DNA of 64,000 nucleotides from Gordonia jinhuaensis (GTDB lineage Bacteria > Actinomycetota > Actinomycetes > Mycobacteriales > Mycobacteriaceae). The translations under genes and the position numbers were made by a program. The notes beneath the pieces are model-generated. The model searched no databases and was not told the DNA's origin. It saw only the letters and a program-made list of their open reading frames with translations. Of this stretch, positions 44,101 to 55,535 are shown piece by piece; the stretch's first letter is position 1; each line of letters begins with the position of its first letter. The DNA is taken from NCBI RefSeq assembly GCF_014639795.1, contig NZ_BMGC01000009.1, positions 62,001 to 126,000 on the forward strand, in the 5' to 3' direction.

Positions 44101-44851
44101 CGGAGATCTTCATCGCCGTCCACACCCCGCTGACCCGGCTCATCATCGCCGCGTGGACGCCGAGGTCGAGGATGTCCTGGGAGTCGGCCGGTGCGAGGGT
44201 CGGCATGTACAGGTCGGCCAGTGCCATCTCGGAGGTGCACGGGACTGTCGAACTCTTGGCGCCGGGGTCATCACCCACCAGCGCCACCGCCCCGCCGTCG
44301 GGATGGGTGCCGATGATGTTGGCGTGGCGCAATGCGTCGCTGGCGCGGTCGAGGCCGGGTGCCTTGCCGTACCAGTAGCCGACGACGCCGGTGCGTGTCC
44401 GCCCGTCGGCGGTGGCGTCGAGGGCGCCGATCGTGGCGGCGAGCTGTGAGCCCATCACCGAGGTGGCCGCGAGTTCCTCGTTGAGTCCGGGCCGGTGCAC
44501 GATGTCGAACGGTTCCAGAAGTGTGCGATTGCGGATCAGTTCGAGATCGAAGCCGGCCAGCGGTGATCCCTCGTAACCGGAGACAAACGACACGGTGTGC
44601 GCACCGGCCCGTCGGTCGACGCGCACCCGGTCGGCGATCATGCGCACCAGTGCCGGGATACCGCCGAGGAACACCGGACCCGATTCGCGCAGGTAGCGGT
44701 CGGTGAGGGCGACGTCGCCGGGGTCGATGAGCCGTTCATGCGGTTGCGTCCCTGGTGTGGGTCGGTTGGGTGTGAGTCGGTTGGGTGTGGGTCGGTTAAG
44801 TGCGGGCTGGTTGTTGGAAGTGCTGTCGGCCGCTTCGCCGGCGAGGGTCAT
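41150..44851 (-). CDS. Indolepyruvate ferredoxin oxidoreductase, fused subunits
   Basis: A 1233-residue oxidoreductase that decarboxylates aryl or branched 2-oxo acids to acyl-CoA with ferredoxin as electron acceptor. IorA- and IorB-like parts are in one chain. Visible parts are an N-terminal pyrimidine-binding region (SGYEGSPLAGFDLEL), the CoA/central regions, a TPP-binding domain with PYFCSGCPHNSSTK, GGGIGCHAMVLL and GDGTFTHSGSLALRAAVA, an iron-sulfur region rich in cysteine (ICEGCGDCGKKSNCLSV, SSCNVDLSCLEGDCPSF), and the IorB domain from MRIAGIGGTGVVTVSQVLA. Upstream of the conserved part is a repeat-rich tail (NRPTPNRLTPNRPTP). The ATG at 44851 is chosen because it follows the basic leader seen only in the longer frame. 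It is divergent from accD1; the electron donor/acceptor gene is not nearby. Confidence 0.9.
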   Translation of the reverse strand: MTLAGEAADSTSNNQPALNRPTPNRLTPNRPTPGTQPHERLIDPGDVALTDRYLRESGPVFLGGIPALVRMIADRVRVDRRAGAHTVSFVSGYEGSPLAGFDLELIRNRTLLEPFDIVHRPGLNEELAATSVMGSQLAATIGALDATADGRTRTGVVGYWYGKAPGLDRASDALRHANIIGTHPDGGAVALVGDDPGAKSSTVPCTSEMALADLYMPTLAPADSQDILDLGVHAAMMSRVSGVWTAMKISAHVADGASVALVDPDRVVPALGELGRSPHVPSGRLLGADLMELEQNQLTIRIPRALAYARANRINRITVSSGDDRIGIVAAGKTYLDVRNALHLMGLDDSELNRLGIRLLKLGMVYPLDAEVVHRFITHTASGGLDEVIVVEEKRDFIETMMRDMLYRHPAAPRIVGKCNEDGSTLFSRFGELDVDSVTLHLAQRLAAVHRVAPAQAWLDEHTARGTGTRIDLPLAVRTPYFCSGCPHNSSTKASPGTLVGGGIGCHAMVLLMDPAQVGDVAGVTQMGGEGAQWLGMAPFVTADHFVQNIGDGTFTHSGSLALRAAVAAGENITYKLLYNQTVAMTGGQDPVGELGLARLTRLLIAEGVARVVITSDDPRRTAKADLAAGVSVRDRSDLAAVTEELAATPGVTVLIHDQQCAAQKRRGRKRGRIAPPTQRVMINERICEGCGDCGKKSNCLSVQPVSTEFGRKTRIDQSSCNVDLSCLEGDCPSFVTVVSGQRTPRRAAPIAAESTAEPTPTRTVTPTRDFTMRIAGIGGTGVVTVSQVLATAAFLDGRSARTVDMTGLAQKGGAVISDLKISAFESACGGDGRPPERAAKAASDTCDVYLACDALVGTDPATLRVTAADRTVAVVSTTQIPTGAMVIDTAVGFPASHAIHDAIDARVARTAYLDAGSLSTTLFGDEQFANMLMVGAAYQTGALPISAAAVERSVELNAVAVDTNIQAFRRGRQLVADPDAVARAMRPHPATGTGSPSNSVAPVGSVDRPSPSAAARSAAAAVGLDSELTRTVAVRVEELTAYADSRYAGEYLSVLGELAHVGGSAELVDAVARNLYKLMAYKDEYEVARLTADAAFAAQIAGDFGEDATVSVRLHPPLLRAMGRKDKMSFGPRTAPVLAALARCKRLRGKRFDPFGRTEIRRTERALVAEYRELVDAICAALAARRFDDAMLPAVVELAALPDMIRGYEQVKLDNVARYHDELSRRRDELEI
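44750..44809 (-). repeat. 15-bp tandem repeats in the IOR gene
   Basis: About four units related to GTTGGGTGTGGGTCG (44765-44779, 44780-44794 and 44795-44809 are clear; 44750-44764 is degenerate). They code for the NRPTP-type repeats of the N-terminal tail. Confidence 0.75.
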
Positions 44852-45025
44852 GGGTACACCTGGCCTGTCGTGTCGGCACCCTCGGGCGGTCTCGAGTGAC
44901 CTCGGCGGGTGCAGCGCGGATATGGGTGGTCCGGCTCCTGCGGGAATCCGAGGTGGTGGATTCCCGCCTTCCACAGTACGAGTGCACGTGGCCTGCGGCA
45001 CTCAAATGAAGATGAGAGATTTGGG

Positions 45026-45054
45026 TTACATCAAGAGGCATGCTGCGCTACAGT
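45026..45054 (+). promoter_or_regulatory. Promoter of the accD1 operon
   Basis: A -35-like TTACAT (45026-45031) and a -10-like TACAGT (45049-45054) with 17-bp spacing, placing the start site near 45061, inside the palindrome that follows. Confidence 0.45.
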
Positions 45055-45058
45055 CAGA

Positions 45059-45082
45059 TTCAGTTAATCGACACTAACTGAA
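45059..45082. promoter_or_regulatory. 24-bp palindromic operator before accD1
   Basis: TTCAGTTA (45059-45066) and TAACTGAA (45075-45082), a perfect 8-bp dyad around an eight-base centre, nine bases before the accD1 GTG and over the predicted start site. Length and place fit a TetR-type repressor. Confidence 0.6.
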
Positions 45083-45091
45083 AGGCGCGGT

Positions 45092-46741
45092 GTGACCAGC
45101 ACCTCCACGCACGCCGGACCGGCCACAGAATCGGTCGGGGCTGATGACGGCAGGGTTGATGACGGCAGGGTTGATGAAGCCGTTGGCCGTGATGCTCACG
45201 TCGCCGCGGTCACCACGCTGCGAGCACGCCTCGCCCAGGTGGCCCGCGGCGGTGGGGAGCGTGCCAGGGCACGACACCTCGAGCGCGGAAAACTCCTCCC
45301 GCGCGACCGGGTGGACGGGCTGCTCGACGTGGGATCGCCATTCCTGGAGATCGCGCCGCTGGCCGCCTACGGCATGTACGACGGCAAGGCGCCCAGCGCT
45401 GGCATCGTCACCGGGGTGGGCCGGGTCGCCGGTCGCGAGGTGATGATCGTGGCCAATGACGCCACGGTCTCCGGCGGTACCTACTACCCGATGACGGTCA
45501 AGAAGCATCTGCGTGCACAGGAGGTCGCCGCCGCCAACCGGTTGCCGTGCATCTATCTGGTGGATTCCGGCGGCGCGATGCTCCTCGCCCAGGACGAGGT
45601 CTTCCCCGATCGCGAACATTTCGGTCGCATCTTCTACAACCAGGCCACGATGAGTGCGGCCGGTATCCCGCAGATCTCCGCGGTGCTCGGATCCTCCACG
45701 GCCGGCGGTGCGTATGTGCCCGCGATGACCGACGAGAACGTGATCGTGCGCGATCAGGGCACGATCTTTCTGGCCGGTCCGCCGTTGGTGAAGGCTGCCA
45801 CCGGCGAGGATGTGTCGGGCGAGGATCTCGGTGGCGGAGCGATGCACTCCGCGGTTTCCGGTGTCACCGATCACCTGGTGGACAACGACGAGCAGGCGCT
45901 GGCCGCAGTCCGGGACATCGTCGCGACATTGGGCCCCCGCGAGGCCGCACAGTGGGAGCGCTCGCCGGTGGTGCCGCCTCTGCATGCCCAGACCGACCTC
46001 TACGACGTGGTGCCCACCGACACGCGCACACCCTACGACGTGCGCGGTGTGATCGAGATCCTCGTCGACGGCGGCCGGTATCGGGAGTTCAAGCAGAACT
46101 ACGGGACCACCCTGGTCACCGCCTTCGCCCACATCTGCGGGCACCCGGTGGGGATCGTGGCCAACAACGGTGTGCTGTTCAGCGAATCCGCCCTCAAGGG
46201 AGCACATTTCATCGAGCTGTGCGATCAGCGACGTATTCCGCTGGTCTTCTTGCAGAACATCACCGGCTTCATGGTGGGACGCGCCTACGAAGAGGGCGGC
46301 ATCGCGAAGAACGGCGCGAAGATGGTCAACGCCGTTGCCTGCGCGCGGGTTCCGAAGCTGACGGTGATGATCGGCGGATCGTTCGGCGCCGGAAACTATT
46401 CGATGTGCGGGCGCGCGTATTCGCCACGATTCCTGTGGAGCTGGCCCAATGCCCGGATCTCGGTCATGGGTGGTCCGCAGGCCGCCGACACACTGGCCAC
46501 GGTGCGGCGCGCTCAGATCGAACGTGCCGGAAAGGTCTTCTCGGAGCAGGAGCAGGAAGAGTTCAAGGCGCCGATCCGCGAGCAGTTCGAGCGTCAATCC
46601 GACGCCTACTATTCCACCGCGCGACTGTGGGACGACGGGATCATCGATCCCGCCGACACGCGCACGGTTCTCGGTCTCGCACTCGAGACGTGTCGATACG
46701 CGCCGCTGGCCGATCAGCGCTACGGCGTCTTCCGGATGTGA
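45092..46741 (+). CDS. accD1: Acyl-CoA carboxylase, carboxyltransferase subunit (AccD1-like)
   Basis: Transfers CO2 from carboxybiotin to an acyl-CoA, most likely 3-methylcrotonyl-CoA in leucine breakdown, as proposed for M. tuberculosis AccA1-AccD1. The 549 residues hold both crotonase-fold halves: [37 protein letters not shown], the oxyanion glycines of [14 protein letters not shown], and in the C-half [27 protein letters not shown] and [20 protein letters not shown]. The GTG at 45092 has AAAGG upstream. The N-terminal tail contains [12 protein letters not shown] from a 15-bp duplication (45143-45172). It is first of a six-gene operon. Confidence 0.9.
   Translation: MTSTSTHAGPATESVGADDGRVDDGRVDEAVGRDAHVAAVTTLRARLAQVARGGGERARARHLERGKLLPRDRVDGLLDVGSPFLEIAPLAAYGMYDGKAPSAGIVTGVGRVAGREVMIVANDATVSGGTYYPMTVKKHLRAQEVAAANRLPCIYLVDSGGAMLLAQDEVFPDREHFGRIFYNQATMSAAGIPQISAVLGSSTAGGAYVPAMTDENVIVRDQGTIFLAGPPLVKAATGEDVSGEDLGGGAMHSAVSGVTDHLVDNDEQALAAVRDIVATLGPREAAQWERSPVVPPLHAQTDLYDVVPTDTRTPYDVRGVIEILVDGGRYREFKQNYGTTLVTAFAHICGHPVGIVANNGVLFSESALKGAHFIELCDQRRIPLVFLQNITGFMVGRAYEEGGIAKNGAKMVNAVACARVPKLTVMIGGSFGAGNYSMCGRAYSPRFLWSWPNARISVMGGPQAADTLATVRRAQIERAGKVFSEQEQEEFKAPIREQFERQSDAYYSTARLWDDGIIDPADTRTVLGLALETCRYAPLADQRYGVFRM
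45143..45172 (+). repeat. 15-bp tandem duplication in accD1
   Basis: Two perfect copies of GATGACGGCAGGGTT, followed by a truncated third. It lies in the non-conserved N-terminal tail. Confidence 0.85.
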
Positions 46742-46752
46742 GGGTGACGACG

Positions 46753-49020
46753 ATGGCTAGCTCGACAACTGTGTCCCTGCCTGCGGACTCCGCATGCGAC
46801 TCCGGTGACACGCGAGACATCTCCTCCGGCGAGGGTGGGACACGTGCTGCGGCGGGGACTGCTCGCCCGATCCGGACGGTCCTCGTGGCCAATCGCGGCG
46901 AAATCGCCTGCCGCGTGATCTCGACGTTACGGCGACTGGGTATCCGTAGTGTCGCGATCTACACCGATGTCGATGCCGACGCCGCCCATGTGGCACTCGC
47001 CGATACCGCGATACGGGTGGGGCCGCCCGTGCCCGCCGACGATCCGATGGCGACGCCCAGTGCCAAGGGTTACCTCGACATCGACGCGGTGGTCGCCGCG
47101 GCACGACAAGCCGGTGCCGACGCGGTACATCCGGGATACGGATTCCTCTCGGAGAACCAGGATTTCGCCGCAGCTCTGGTCGAGGCCGGCATCATCTTCA
47201 TCGGACCGCCGGCATCAGCGATCGCGACGATGGGGGACAAGATCACCGCACGCGCGGCCGTCGGGGAACGCGACGTGCCGGTGGTCCCGGGAATCTCGCG
47301 GCCCGGTCTCACCGATGACGAACTCGTGGCGGCGGCCGGGGACATCGGATTCCCCGTTCTCATCAAACCCAGCGCGGGCGGCGGCGGCAAAGGAATGCAT
47401 CGGGTCGACGACCCGGCCGCGCTACCCGCTGCACTGGTCACCGCACGGCGTGAGGCCGCAGGCGCATTCGGTGACGACACCCTGTTCCTGGAACGGTTCG
47501 TCGACACCCCCCGCCACATCGAGGTGCAGGTGCTCGCCGACGAACACGGATCGGTCATCCATCTCGGCGAACGCGAATGCTCATTGCAGCGGCGCCACCA
47601 GAAGGTGATCGAGGAGGCACCGTCGGCATTGCTCGACGAGGCCACCCGGGCACGTATCGGTGCCGCGGCCTGCGACGCGGCCCGCAGCGTGGGCTACACC
47701 GGTGCGGGCACAGTGGAATTCATCGTCTCCGCACACCGCCCCGACGAGTTCTTCTTCATGGAGATGAACACCCGGCTGCAGGTGGAGCATCCGGTGACCG
47801 AGATGGTGACCGGTCTCGACCTGGTGGAGCAACAGATCCGCGTGGCGCGCGGCGAGCGGCTCGGAGTGGCTCAACACGAGGTGATCCTGTCCGGACATGC
47901 GATCGAGGCGAGGGTGTACGCCGAGGATCCCGCAGCCGGATTCCTGCCGACCGGCGGGACGGTCATCGCACTCGAGGAGCCAGAAACCGGCGGGAGCAGT
48001 GGCGTGCGCGTGGATTCCGCATTGGTGCGCGGACTCGAGATCGGCAGCGATTACGATCCGATGCTGGCCAAGGTGATCGCACATGGCGACGACCGTGCTC
48101 AGGCACTCGAGCGCCTCGACCGTGCGCTGTCGCAGACCCGGGTGCTCGGTGTGGTGACCAACATCGACTTCTGCCGTCATGTCCTGCAACGCCCTGAGGT
48201 CATCGAGGCGCGACTCGACACCGAACTGCTCGACCGGGTCGCCGAGGAGTATGCGGCGCCTACGCCGCCTCCGCAGGCCGCAGCGGTGGTCGGGTTGTCA
48301 CGCGTGGCCACCGGGCGTCTGGGCGTGAGAGACTCCGCGTCGTCGGGAGAGGTTGCCCCGCATCGTGATCCAGACGGTGATCCGTGGCGTGAGTCGGTGG
48401 GCTGGCGTATCGGTGGACGGTCGCCGGTGATCACCCGGCTCACCCGCGACGGCGAGGTGTACAGCGTGGCCGCCGACATCGCCTCGACCGCGCGAGGCGA
48501 GCTCACGGGAACAGTGACCGTGACCCTCAAGACCGACACCGAGACCGGCGCCGCGAGTGCCCAGACCACGAACCCGCAGTGGAGTTCACACATACGCTAT
48601 CGACCCGACGGCGAGGGCCGGGTGCGGCTGATCCTCGACGGAGTCGGCGAACAGTGGTCGGTCGCCGCAGCGGCGGATGGGCCCGGGCGGTACAGCGGCA
48701 CTGAGGATCCCGAGATCTGGTGGGTGTCGGGTCCGACGGGCACGTGGCAGTTCCGACAGGCCCGCACACTCGCCGACGATGCGGCTGCCGACGCGGTCGG
48801 CGACATCGTGAGCCCCATGCCGGGCACGGTCGTCGCGGTGGGAGTCAGCGACGGTCAGCACGTGACGGCGGGTACTGCGGTGGTCGTGGTGGAGGCCATG
48901 AAGATGGAGCACACCCTCACCGCCCCACTCGACGGTCACGCACATGTCCGAGTCCGCGTCGGCGACAAGGTCGCCGCGGGCCAATCCCTGGCGACGATCG
49001 CCATTCGAGAAGAGGACTAG
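46753..49020 (+). CDS. accA1: Acyl-CoA carboxylase, biotin carboxylase/carrier subunit (AccA1-like)
   Basis: Carboxylates its own biotin with ATP and bicarbonate and passes it to AccD1. Of 755 residues, about 1-35 are a variable tail. The biotin carboxylase domain follows ([75 protein letters not shown]), then a BT-like linker and a C-terminal biotinyl domain with [11 protein letters not shown]; the biotinylated lysine is near residue 716. GAGGG lies eight bases before ATG 46753. A longer frame upstream overlaps accD1 and is not coding. Confidence 0.93.
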   Translation: MASSTTVSLPADSACDSGDTRDISSGEGGTRAAAGTARPIRTVLVANRGEIACRVISTLRRLGIRSVAIYTDVDADAAHVALADTAIRVGPPVPADDPMATPSAKGYLDIDAVVAAARQAGADAVHPGYGFLSENQDFAAALVEAGIIFIGPPASAIATMGDKITARAAVGERDVPVVPGISRPGLTDDELVAAAGDIGFPVLIKPSAGGGGKGMHRVDDPAALPAALVTARREAAGAFGDDTLFLERFVDTPRHIEVQVLADEHGSVIHLGERECSLQRRHQKVIEEAPSALLDEATRARIGAAACDAARSVGYTGAGTVEFIVSAHRPDEFFFMEMNTRLQVEHPVTEMVTGLDLVEQQIRVARGERLGVAQHEVILSGHAIEARVYAEDPAAGFLPTGGTVIALEEPETGGSSGVRVDSALVRGLEIGSDYDPMLAKVIAHGDDRAQALERLDRALSQTRVLGVVTNIDFCRHVLQRPEVIEARLDTELLDRVAEEYAAPTPPPQAAAVVGLSRVATGRLGVRDSASSGEVAPHRDPDGDPWRESVGWRIGGRSPVITRLTRDGEVYSVAADIASTARGELTGTVTVTLKTDTETGAASAQTTNPQWSSHIRYRPDGEGRVRLILDGVGEQWSVAAAADGPGRYSGTEDPEIWWVSGPTGTWQFRQARTLADDAAADAVGDIVSPMPGTVVAVGVSDGQHVTAGTAVVVVEAMKMEHTLTAPLDGHAHVRVRVGDKVAAGQSLATIAIREED

Positions 49021-50163
49021 ATGGAACTCACGCAGGAGTACGACGACCTGATCCACACCGTGCGCGACTTCGCGCAGTCGGTGGTGGCTCCGGTGTCGGC
49101 GAAACATGATGCCGAGCACAGCTTCCCGTATGAGGTCGTCGATCAGATGGGCAAGATGGGCCTGTTCGGTCTGCCTTTTCCCGAGGAGTACGGCGGCATG
49201 GGCGGCGACTACTTCGCGCTGTCACTCGCGCTGGAGGAACTCGCCAAGGTCGACCAGTCGGTGGCGGTGACCGTCGAGGCGGGCGTGAGTCTCGGCGCGA
49301 TGCCGATCTACCGTTTCGGATCGCAGGAGCAGAAGCAGCGGTGGCTGCCCGACCTCACCTCCGGGCGTGCGCTGGCCGGTTTCGGCCTCACCGAACCCGG
49401 AGCCGGATCCGACGCCGGGGCGACCGCGACCACCGCCGTCGATGACGGTGATTCCTGGATCATCAACGGCGCCAAGCAGTTCATCACCAACTCGGGCACC
49501 TCCATCACTTCCAATGTCACCGTCACCGCCGTCACCGGGACGAAGCCCGATGGACGCAAGGAGATCTCGACGATCATCGTCCCCTCGGGCACACCGGGTT
49601 TCACCGCCGAACCGGCGTACAACAAGGTGGGATGGAACGCCTCGGACACCCATCCGCTCACGTTCACCGACGTCCGCGTGCCCAAGGAGAACCTGCTCGG
49701 CACACGCGGCCGCGGTTACGCGAATTTCCTGTCGATTCTCGACGAGGGCCGTATCGCCATCGCCGCCCTCGCGACCGGGGTCGCCCAGGGGTGTGTCGAC
49801 GAGAGCGTGAAGTATGCGACGCAGCGGCAATCGTTCGGTCAGCCCATCGCCCAGTACCAGTCGGTGTCATTCGCCATCGCGCGGATGGAGGCGCGAGCCC
49901 ACACCGCACGCACCGCGTACTACGACGCCGCGGCGAAGATGCTGGCGGGCAAGCCGTTCAAGAAGGAAGCCTCCATCGCGAAAATGGTGGCCAGCGAGGC
50001 CGCGATGGACAACGCGCGGGTGGCGACCCAGATTCACGGCGGCTACGGATTCATGAACGACTACGTGGTCGCGCGACACTACCGCGACTCGAAGATCCTG
50101 GAGATCGGCGAGGGCACCACCGAGGTGCAACTCATGCTGATCGCACGAGAGCTGGGACTATGA
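49021..50163 (+). CDS. fadE19: Acyl-CoA dehydrogenase (FadE19-like)
   Basis: A flavoenzyme that introduces the alpha-beta double bond in branched acyl-CoAs; isovaleryl-CoA or 2-methyl-branched substrates fit this cluster. The 380 residues include MGKMGLFGLPFPEEYGGMGGDY, the FAD-site FGLTEPGAGSDAGAT near 121, the substrate-site YATQRQSFGQPIAQYQ, QIHGGYGFMNDY and the C-terminal EIGEGTTEVQLM with the probable catalytic glutamate. The ATG follows the accA1 TAG with no gap, and its stop overlaps the next ATG. Confidence 0.93.
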   Translation: MELTQEYDDLIHTVRDFAQSVVAPVSAKHDAEHSFPYEVVDQMGKMGLFGLPFPEEYGGMGGDYFALSLALEELAKVDQSVAVTVEAGVSLGAMPIYRFGSQEQKQRWLPDLTSGRALAGFGLTEPGAGSDAGATATTAVDDGDSWIINGAKQFITNSGTSITSNVTVTAVTGTKPDGRKEISTIIVPSGTPGFTAEPAYNKVGWNASDTHPLTFTDVRVPKENLLGTRGRGYANFLSILDEGRIAIAALATGVAQGCVDESVKYATQRQSFGQPIAQYQSVSFAIARMEARAHTARTAYYDAAAKMLAGKPFKKEASIAKMVASEAAMDNARVATQIHGGYGFMNDYVVARHYRDSKILEIGEGTTEVQLMLIARELGL

Positions 50164-50699
50164 GTGTTTCGCAGGCCGACTCGGCCCAGCACGCCGGTCG
50201 GCGGATCACCCAGCGCGGGTTGTGGTTCGAGGAGTTCGAGATCGACACGATCTACGAACACCGCCCCGGTCGGACGGTGACCGAAGCCGATAACGTGCTG
50301 TTCACCACCTTGACCATGAACACCCAGGCATTGCACCTCGACGCGGCGTTCGCCGCGACACAACCCGGATTCGGCGGGCAGCGGCTGGTCAATTCGATGT
50401 TCACGCTCTCGACGATCGTCGGTCTGTCGGTGGCTCAGCTGACCCAGGGCACGCTTGTGGCCAATCTCGGCTTCAGTGAGATCGCCTTCCCCCATCCGCT
50501 GTTCCACGGTGACACGCTCTACGCCGAGACAGTGTGCACCGGAAAGCGTGAATCCCGTTCGCGCCCAGGGGAAGGCGTGGTCGATCTGACACATGTGGGC
50601 CGCAATCAGGACGGCGAGATCGTGGCCAGAGCCTCGCGGGCGACGCTGGTGCGCATGGCTGCCAGTGGCGGCAGTGAATCGGCGGGAGGTGTGGCGTGA
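50160..50699 (+). CDS. MaoC-family hydratase/dehydratase (Rv2499c-like)
   Basis: A hot-dog-fold enzyme of 179 residues that likely hydrates an enoyl-CoA of the pathway. The R-hydratase signature is recognisable around VTEADNVLFTTLTMNTQALHLDAAFA (near residue 41) and MFTLSTIVGLSVAQ. Its ATG overlaps the fadE19 TGA (ATGA at 50160-50163) and its stop overlaps the citE GTG, so all three are translationally coupled. Order fadE19-maoC-citE equals Rv2500c-Rv2498c. Confidence 0.85.
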   Translation: MSVSQADSAQHAGRRITQRGLWFEEFEIDTIYEHRPGRTVTEADNVLFTTLTMNTQALHLDAAFAATQPGFGGQRLVNSMFTLSTIVGLSVAQLTQGTLVANLGFSEIAFPHPLFHGDTLYAETVCTGKRESRSRPGEGVVDLTHVGRNQDGEIVARASRATLVRMAASGGSESAGGVA

Positions 50700-51571
50700 C
50701 GACCGACCCGCGGGGTGCCGGCGGCTGGACGCCGCCGGGACCGGCGATGCTGTTCTGCCCGGCCGATCGTCCCGACCGCTTCGCCAAAGCCGCCGCGCGC
50801 GCCGACGTGGTGATCCTCGATCTCGAGGATGCGGTGGCCCCGGATGCGCGCGAGGCGGCGCGACGGGCACTGGTCGAACTCCCGCTGGATCCCACACGGA
50901 CGGTGGTGCGGATCAACGCCGCCGGCACCGAGGATCGCGCTCGAGATCTGCATGCGCTTGCACAGACCGAGTATCAGGTGGTGATGACCGCCAAATCCGA
51001 ATCAGCAGACGAGCTCGCCGACGTCGCGCAGCAGGTGATCGCGCTCATCGAGACACCGCTGGGTGCGGTACGCGCCACCGACATCGCAATGGCCGACAAC
51101 TGCGCCGGACTCATGTGGGGTGCCGAAGATCTGGTCGCCGCGATGGGCGGACGATCCAGCAGATTCGCTGCCACAGAACGCGATTCGGGCACGTATCGGG
51201 ATGTCGCCAGATGTGTGCGCTCGACGGTGCGACTGGCTGCCGCTGCATTCGGTCGCTTCGCCGTGGACGCGGTACACATCGACATCGACGACGTGTCGGG
51301 GTTGGCGGCCGAGGCGACCGATGCGGTGGCACTGGGCTACGCCGCCACCGCATGTATCCATCCCGCACAGGTCGAGGTCATCCGTCGTTGCTATCGGCCC
51401 ACCGAGGCCGAATACATCCGCGCTCGCGAGATCGTCGATGCCGCGCACAGCCGCGGCGGGGTGTTCCGGCTCGGCGAGACGATGGTCGACGGCCCCGTGA
51501 TCACGCAGGCGCACAGCATCATCGCCCGACATGCCGCGACCACTGCGGCGACAGACACCGCAGGAGAGTGA
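50696..51571 (+). CDS. citE: CitE-like CoA lyase (HpcH/HpaI family)
   Basis: A 291-residue TIM-barrel enzyme related to the citrate lyase beta subunit; stand-alone members cleave or form malyl-, citramalyl- or 3-hydroxy-3-methylglutaryl-type CoA esters. Motifs are [33 protein letters not shown] (Mg-site glutamate/aspartate), [53 protein letters not shown] and [16 protein letters not shown]. No CitD/CitF partners are present. It starts at GTG 50696, overlapping the maoC stop by four bases. Confidence 0.88.
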   Translation: MTTDPRGAGGWTPPGPAMLFCPADRPDRFAKAAARADVVILDLEDAVAPDAREAARRALVELPLDPTRTVVRINAAGTEDRARDLHALAQTEYQVVMTAKSESADELADVAQQVIALIETPLGAVRATDIAMADNCAGLMWGAEDLVAAMGGRSSRFAATERDSGTYRDVARCVRSTVRLAAAAFGRFAVDAVHIDIDDVSGLAAEATDAVALGYAATACIHPAQVEVIRRCYRPTEAEYIRAREIVDAAHSRGGVFRLGETMVDGPVITQAHSIIARHAATTAATDTAGE

Positions 51572-51572
51572 G

Positions 51573-53252
51573 ATGAGCGAGCACATCACGTCAGCTGATC
51601 CGGAGGATGCCGCGAACAGTGGGCTGTCGTATTCGCGTGGCGAGCCGCAACCGCCGCTGCTGGAGATGACCATCGGCGATTCGCTGGCGGCTACCGCGGA
51701 TCGCTTCGCCGACAACGACGCTCTCATCGACGAGGTCACCGGAACCACGCTGACCTACCGGCAGTTCCGCGACGCGGTGCGGGTGCTGGCAGCCGGGCTG
51801 ATGCGGCGAGGGATCGGCCGCGGCGATCGCTTCGGAATCTGGTCGCCGAACAGGGCTGAATGGGTGATCACCCAGTACGCCACCGCCGAGATCGGCGCGA
51901 TCCTGGTCAACCTCAACCCGGCGTATCGGCTGCGCGAGATCGAGTTCGCGCTGCGTCATGTCGGTATACGACTCGTACTCGCCTCACCCGCGCACCGCGA
52001 CAGCGACTATCCGGGCATGCTCACCGCGGTGGGTGAGGCACTGCCCGAGCTCGAGTCGTCGATCATCTTCGGCAGCGCCGAATGGTCGCAGCTCACCGCG
52101 CCGCCCACCGACGACGAATTGCAGACGGTGGCCGACGCGCGTGCGGCACTGCATCCCGACGATCCGATCAACATCCAATTCACCTCGGGGACAACCGGTA
52201 ACCCCAAGGGTGCGACGTTGAGTCACCGCAACATCCTCAACAACGGCTATCTGGTGGGCGAACTGTGTCACTACACCGACGCGGACCGCATCTGCATCCC
52301 GGTGCCCTTCTATCACTGCTTCGGCATGGTGATGGGCAACCTCGCCGCCACCACCCACGGCGCGGCGATGGTGATCCCGTCGGCGACCTTCGATCCCTCC
52401 GCTGCGCTGAGAGCCGTTGCGGCACATCGGTGCACGAGTCTCTACGGTGTGCCGACGATGTTCATCGCGGAGCTGGCACTGCCGGATTTCGCCGACCATG
52501 ACCTCTCGACACTGCGTACGGGCATCATGGCCGGCTCGCCCTGCCCGGCCGCGGTGATGCGCCGGGTGGTCGAGGAGATGCACATGAGCGAGGTCTCCAT
52601 CTGTTACGGCATGACCGAGACGTCGCCCGTGTCGACCCAGACCCGCTCCGAGGACACCATCGCCCAACGGGTGGGCACGGTGGGCCGGGTGGGCCCGCAT
52701 CTGGAGATCAAGGTGATCGACCCGGTCACCGGAACCACCCTGCCGCGCGGGTCGACGGGGGAGTTCTGCACGCGCGGCTACAGCGTCATGTCGGGGTATT
52801 GGAACGAGCCCGAGAAGACCGAGCAGGTCCTCGACGGCGACGGGTGGATGCACACCGGGGATCTGGCGGTGATGGACGACGACGGCTACGTGCAGATCAC
52901 CGGACGTATCAAGGACATGGTGATCCGTGGTGGCGAGAACATCTATCCCCGCGAGATCGAGGAATTCCTCTACACCCACCCCGACATCATCGACGCGCAG
53001 GTGATCGGCGTTCCGGACCCGAAGTACGGCGAGGAGTTGATGGCGTGGATACGTCTGCGTGAGGGTGCAGCCGAACTCACCGCCGCTGACATCCGTGACT
53101 TCGCGACCGGGCAGATCGCACGACACAAGATCCCGCGCTACGTCCACGTGGTGGAGGACTTCCCGATGACGGTCACCGGCAAGGTGCGCAAGGTGGAGAT
53201 GCGCGAACAGGCCATGCAGATCCTCGCATTGGGAGCCGAGCTGCCGGGATGA
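51573..53252 (+). CDS. fadD35: Acyl-CoA synthetase (FadD35-like)
   Basis: Activates an acyl or branched-chain acid as the CoA ester via an acyl-adenylate. The 559-residue protein has [20 protein letters not shown] near 200 (P-loop), [14 protein letters not shown], the adenine-site [10 protein letters not shown] near 350, [33 protein letters not shown] near 425 and the C-terminal catalytic lysine in [18 protein letters not shown] precedes ATG 51573, one base after the citE stop. It closes the operon. In M. tuberculosis the related gene is Rv2505c, and scoAB lie between it and accD1; scoAB and bkdABC are absent here. Confidence 0.9.
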   Translation: MSEHITSADPEDAANSGLSYSRGEPQPPLLEMTIGDSLAATADRFADNDALIDEVTGTTLTYRQFRDAVRVLAAGLMRRGIGRGDRFGIWSPNRAEWVITQYATAEIGAILVNLNPAYRLREIEFALRHVGIRLVLASPAHRDSDYPGMLTAVGEALPELESSIIFGSAEWSQLTAPPTDDELQTVADARAALHPDDPINIQFTSGTTGNPKGATLSHRNILNNGYLVGELCHYTDADRICIPVPFYHCFGMVMGNLAATTHGAAMVIPSATFDPSAALRAVAAHRCTSLYGVPTMFIAELALPDFADHDLSTLRTGIMAGSPCPAAVMRRVVEEMHMSEVSICYGMTETSPVSTQTRSEDTIAQRVGTVGRVGPHLEIKVIDPVTGTTLPRGSTGEFCTRGYSVMSGYWNEPEKTEQVLDGDGWMHTGDLAVMDDDGYVQITGRIKDMVIRGGENIYPREIEEFLYTHPDIIDAQVIGVPDPKYGEELMAWIRLREGAAELTAADIRDFATGQIARHKIPRYVHVVEDFPMTVTGKVRKVEMREQAMQILALGAELPG

Positions 53253-53380
53253 TCGTCTCCCGGTGCCCGGCTGGGTGTGAGCGGGGTGTCGAGTGATCAA
53301 CTGTCGGTCGCATGTGCGATGTTGTCGTGCGCGGGCCGCCGGGCTCGGCGGACTTCGGCGGAACTCACATGTCGATGTAC

Positions 53381-53386
53381 TAGCGT
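53381..53386 (+). promoter_or_regulatory. -10 box TAGCGT of the 34-kDa antigen homologue
   Basis: TAGCGT, 122 bases upstream of ATG 53509. The remaining part of the 256-base gap after fadD35 has nothing I can name. Confidence 0.35.
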
Positions 53387-53457
53387 GGCACTACGCCGAA
53401 CCGGCCCTTGCGGGTATCGGCATGTCAACGGGCATGCCGCGCGGCGAGGAGAAGTGA

Positions 53458-55125
<1,668 letters not shown>

Positions 55126-55199
55126 ACCGACTCGACTCATGCGATGAGATCCGTGGGGTGACCGTTAGGTGACATTCGTGCGGTGACGCCGAATGTCGA

Positions 55200-55234
55200 C
55201 GAGGACGCCGAGGGACGATCCCTCGGCGTCCTCG
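55200..55234 (+). terminator. Hairpin terminator after the 34-kDa antigen homologue
   Basis: A 16-bp perfect stem (55200-55215 with 55219-55234) with a three-base loop, then TTTGCGTT. Confidence 0.85.
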
Positions 55235-55255
55235 TTTGCGTTGTGCAGCGTTCGC

Positions 55256-55347
55256 CCCAGCTCGGTTCGTCCCAGCTCGGCTCGTCCCAGCTCGGCGATC
55301 CCCGACTCCGGAATCCGGGCTCGGCAATTTCCGGCTCGGCAATTTCT
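55256..55347 (+). repeat. Two 15-bp repeat sets behind a terminator
   Basis: Set 1 is three units of CCCAGCTCGGCTCGT type (55256-55270, 55271-55285, 55286-55300). Set 2 is two units of GGCTCGGCAATTTCC type (55318-55332, 55333-55347). Both follow the hairpin at 55200-55234. The rest of the 55126-55535 gap is the perM leader, with a 12-bp palindrome TGCGGATCCGCA at 55445-55456. Confidence 0.85.
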
Positions 55348-55535
55348 TGCGCGTGAATTCCCTGTCATGAATTCCGGGTCGCGATCGTCGAGGACAGGAG
55401 AATCGTGCCGGCCGGGTTTTCCCAGGTGGAGTGGTTCGATCGGGTGCGGATCCGCAGTGGTGGCAATTGTCTGTTTGCGATCTGCTCGGCGCGCCTGACT
55501 GCGCTGCGCAAACGTCTTTGACACCCTCGAAGCCG

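Noticed and set aside
45547-46752. Fusion of AccD1 and AccA1
   Set aside because: The open frame upstream of accA1 runs through accD1 in another frame and has no acyl-CoA carboxylase sequence there.
55518-55523. Perfect TTGACA hexamer as perM promoter
   Set aside because: It is only 12 bp before the perM ATG, and no -10 box at proper spacing lies before the coding region.
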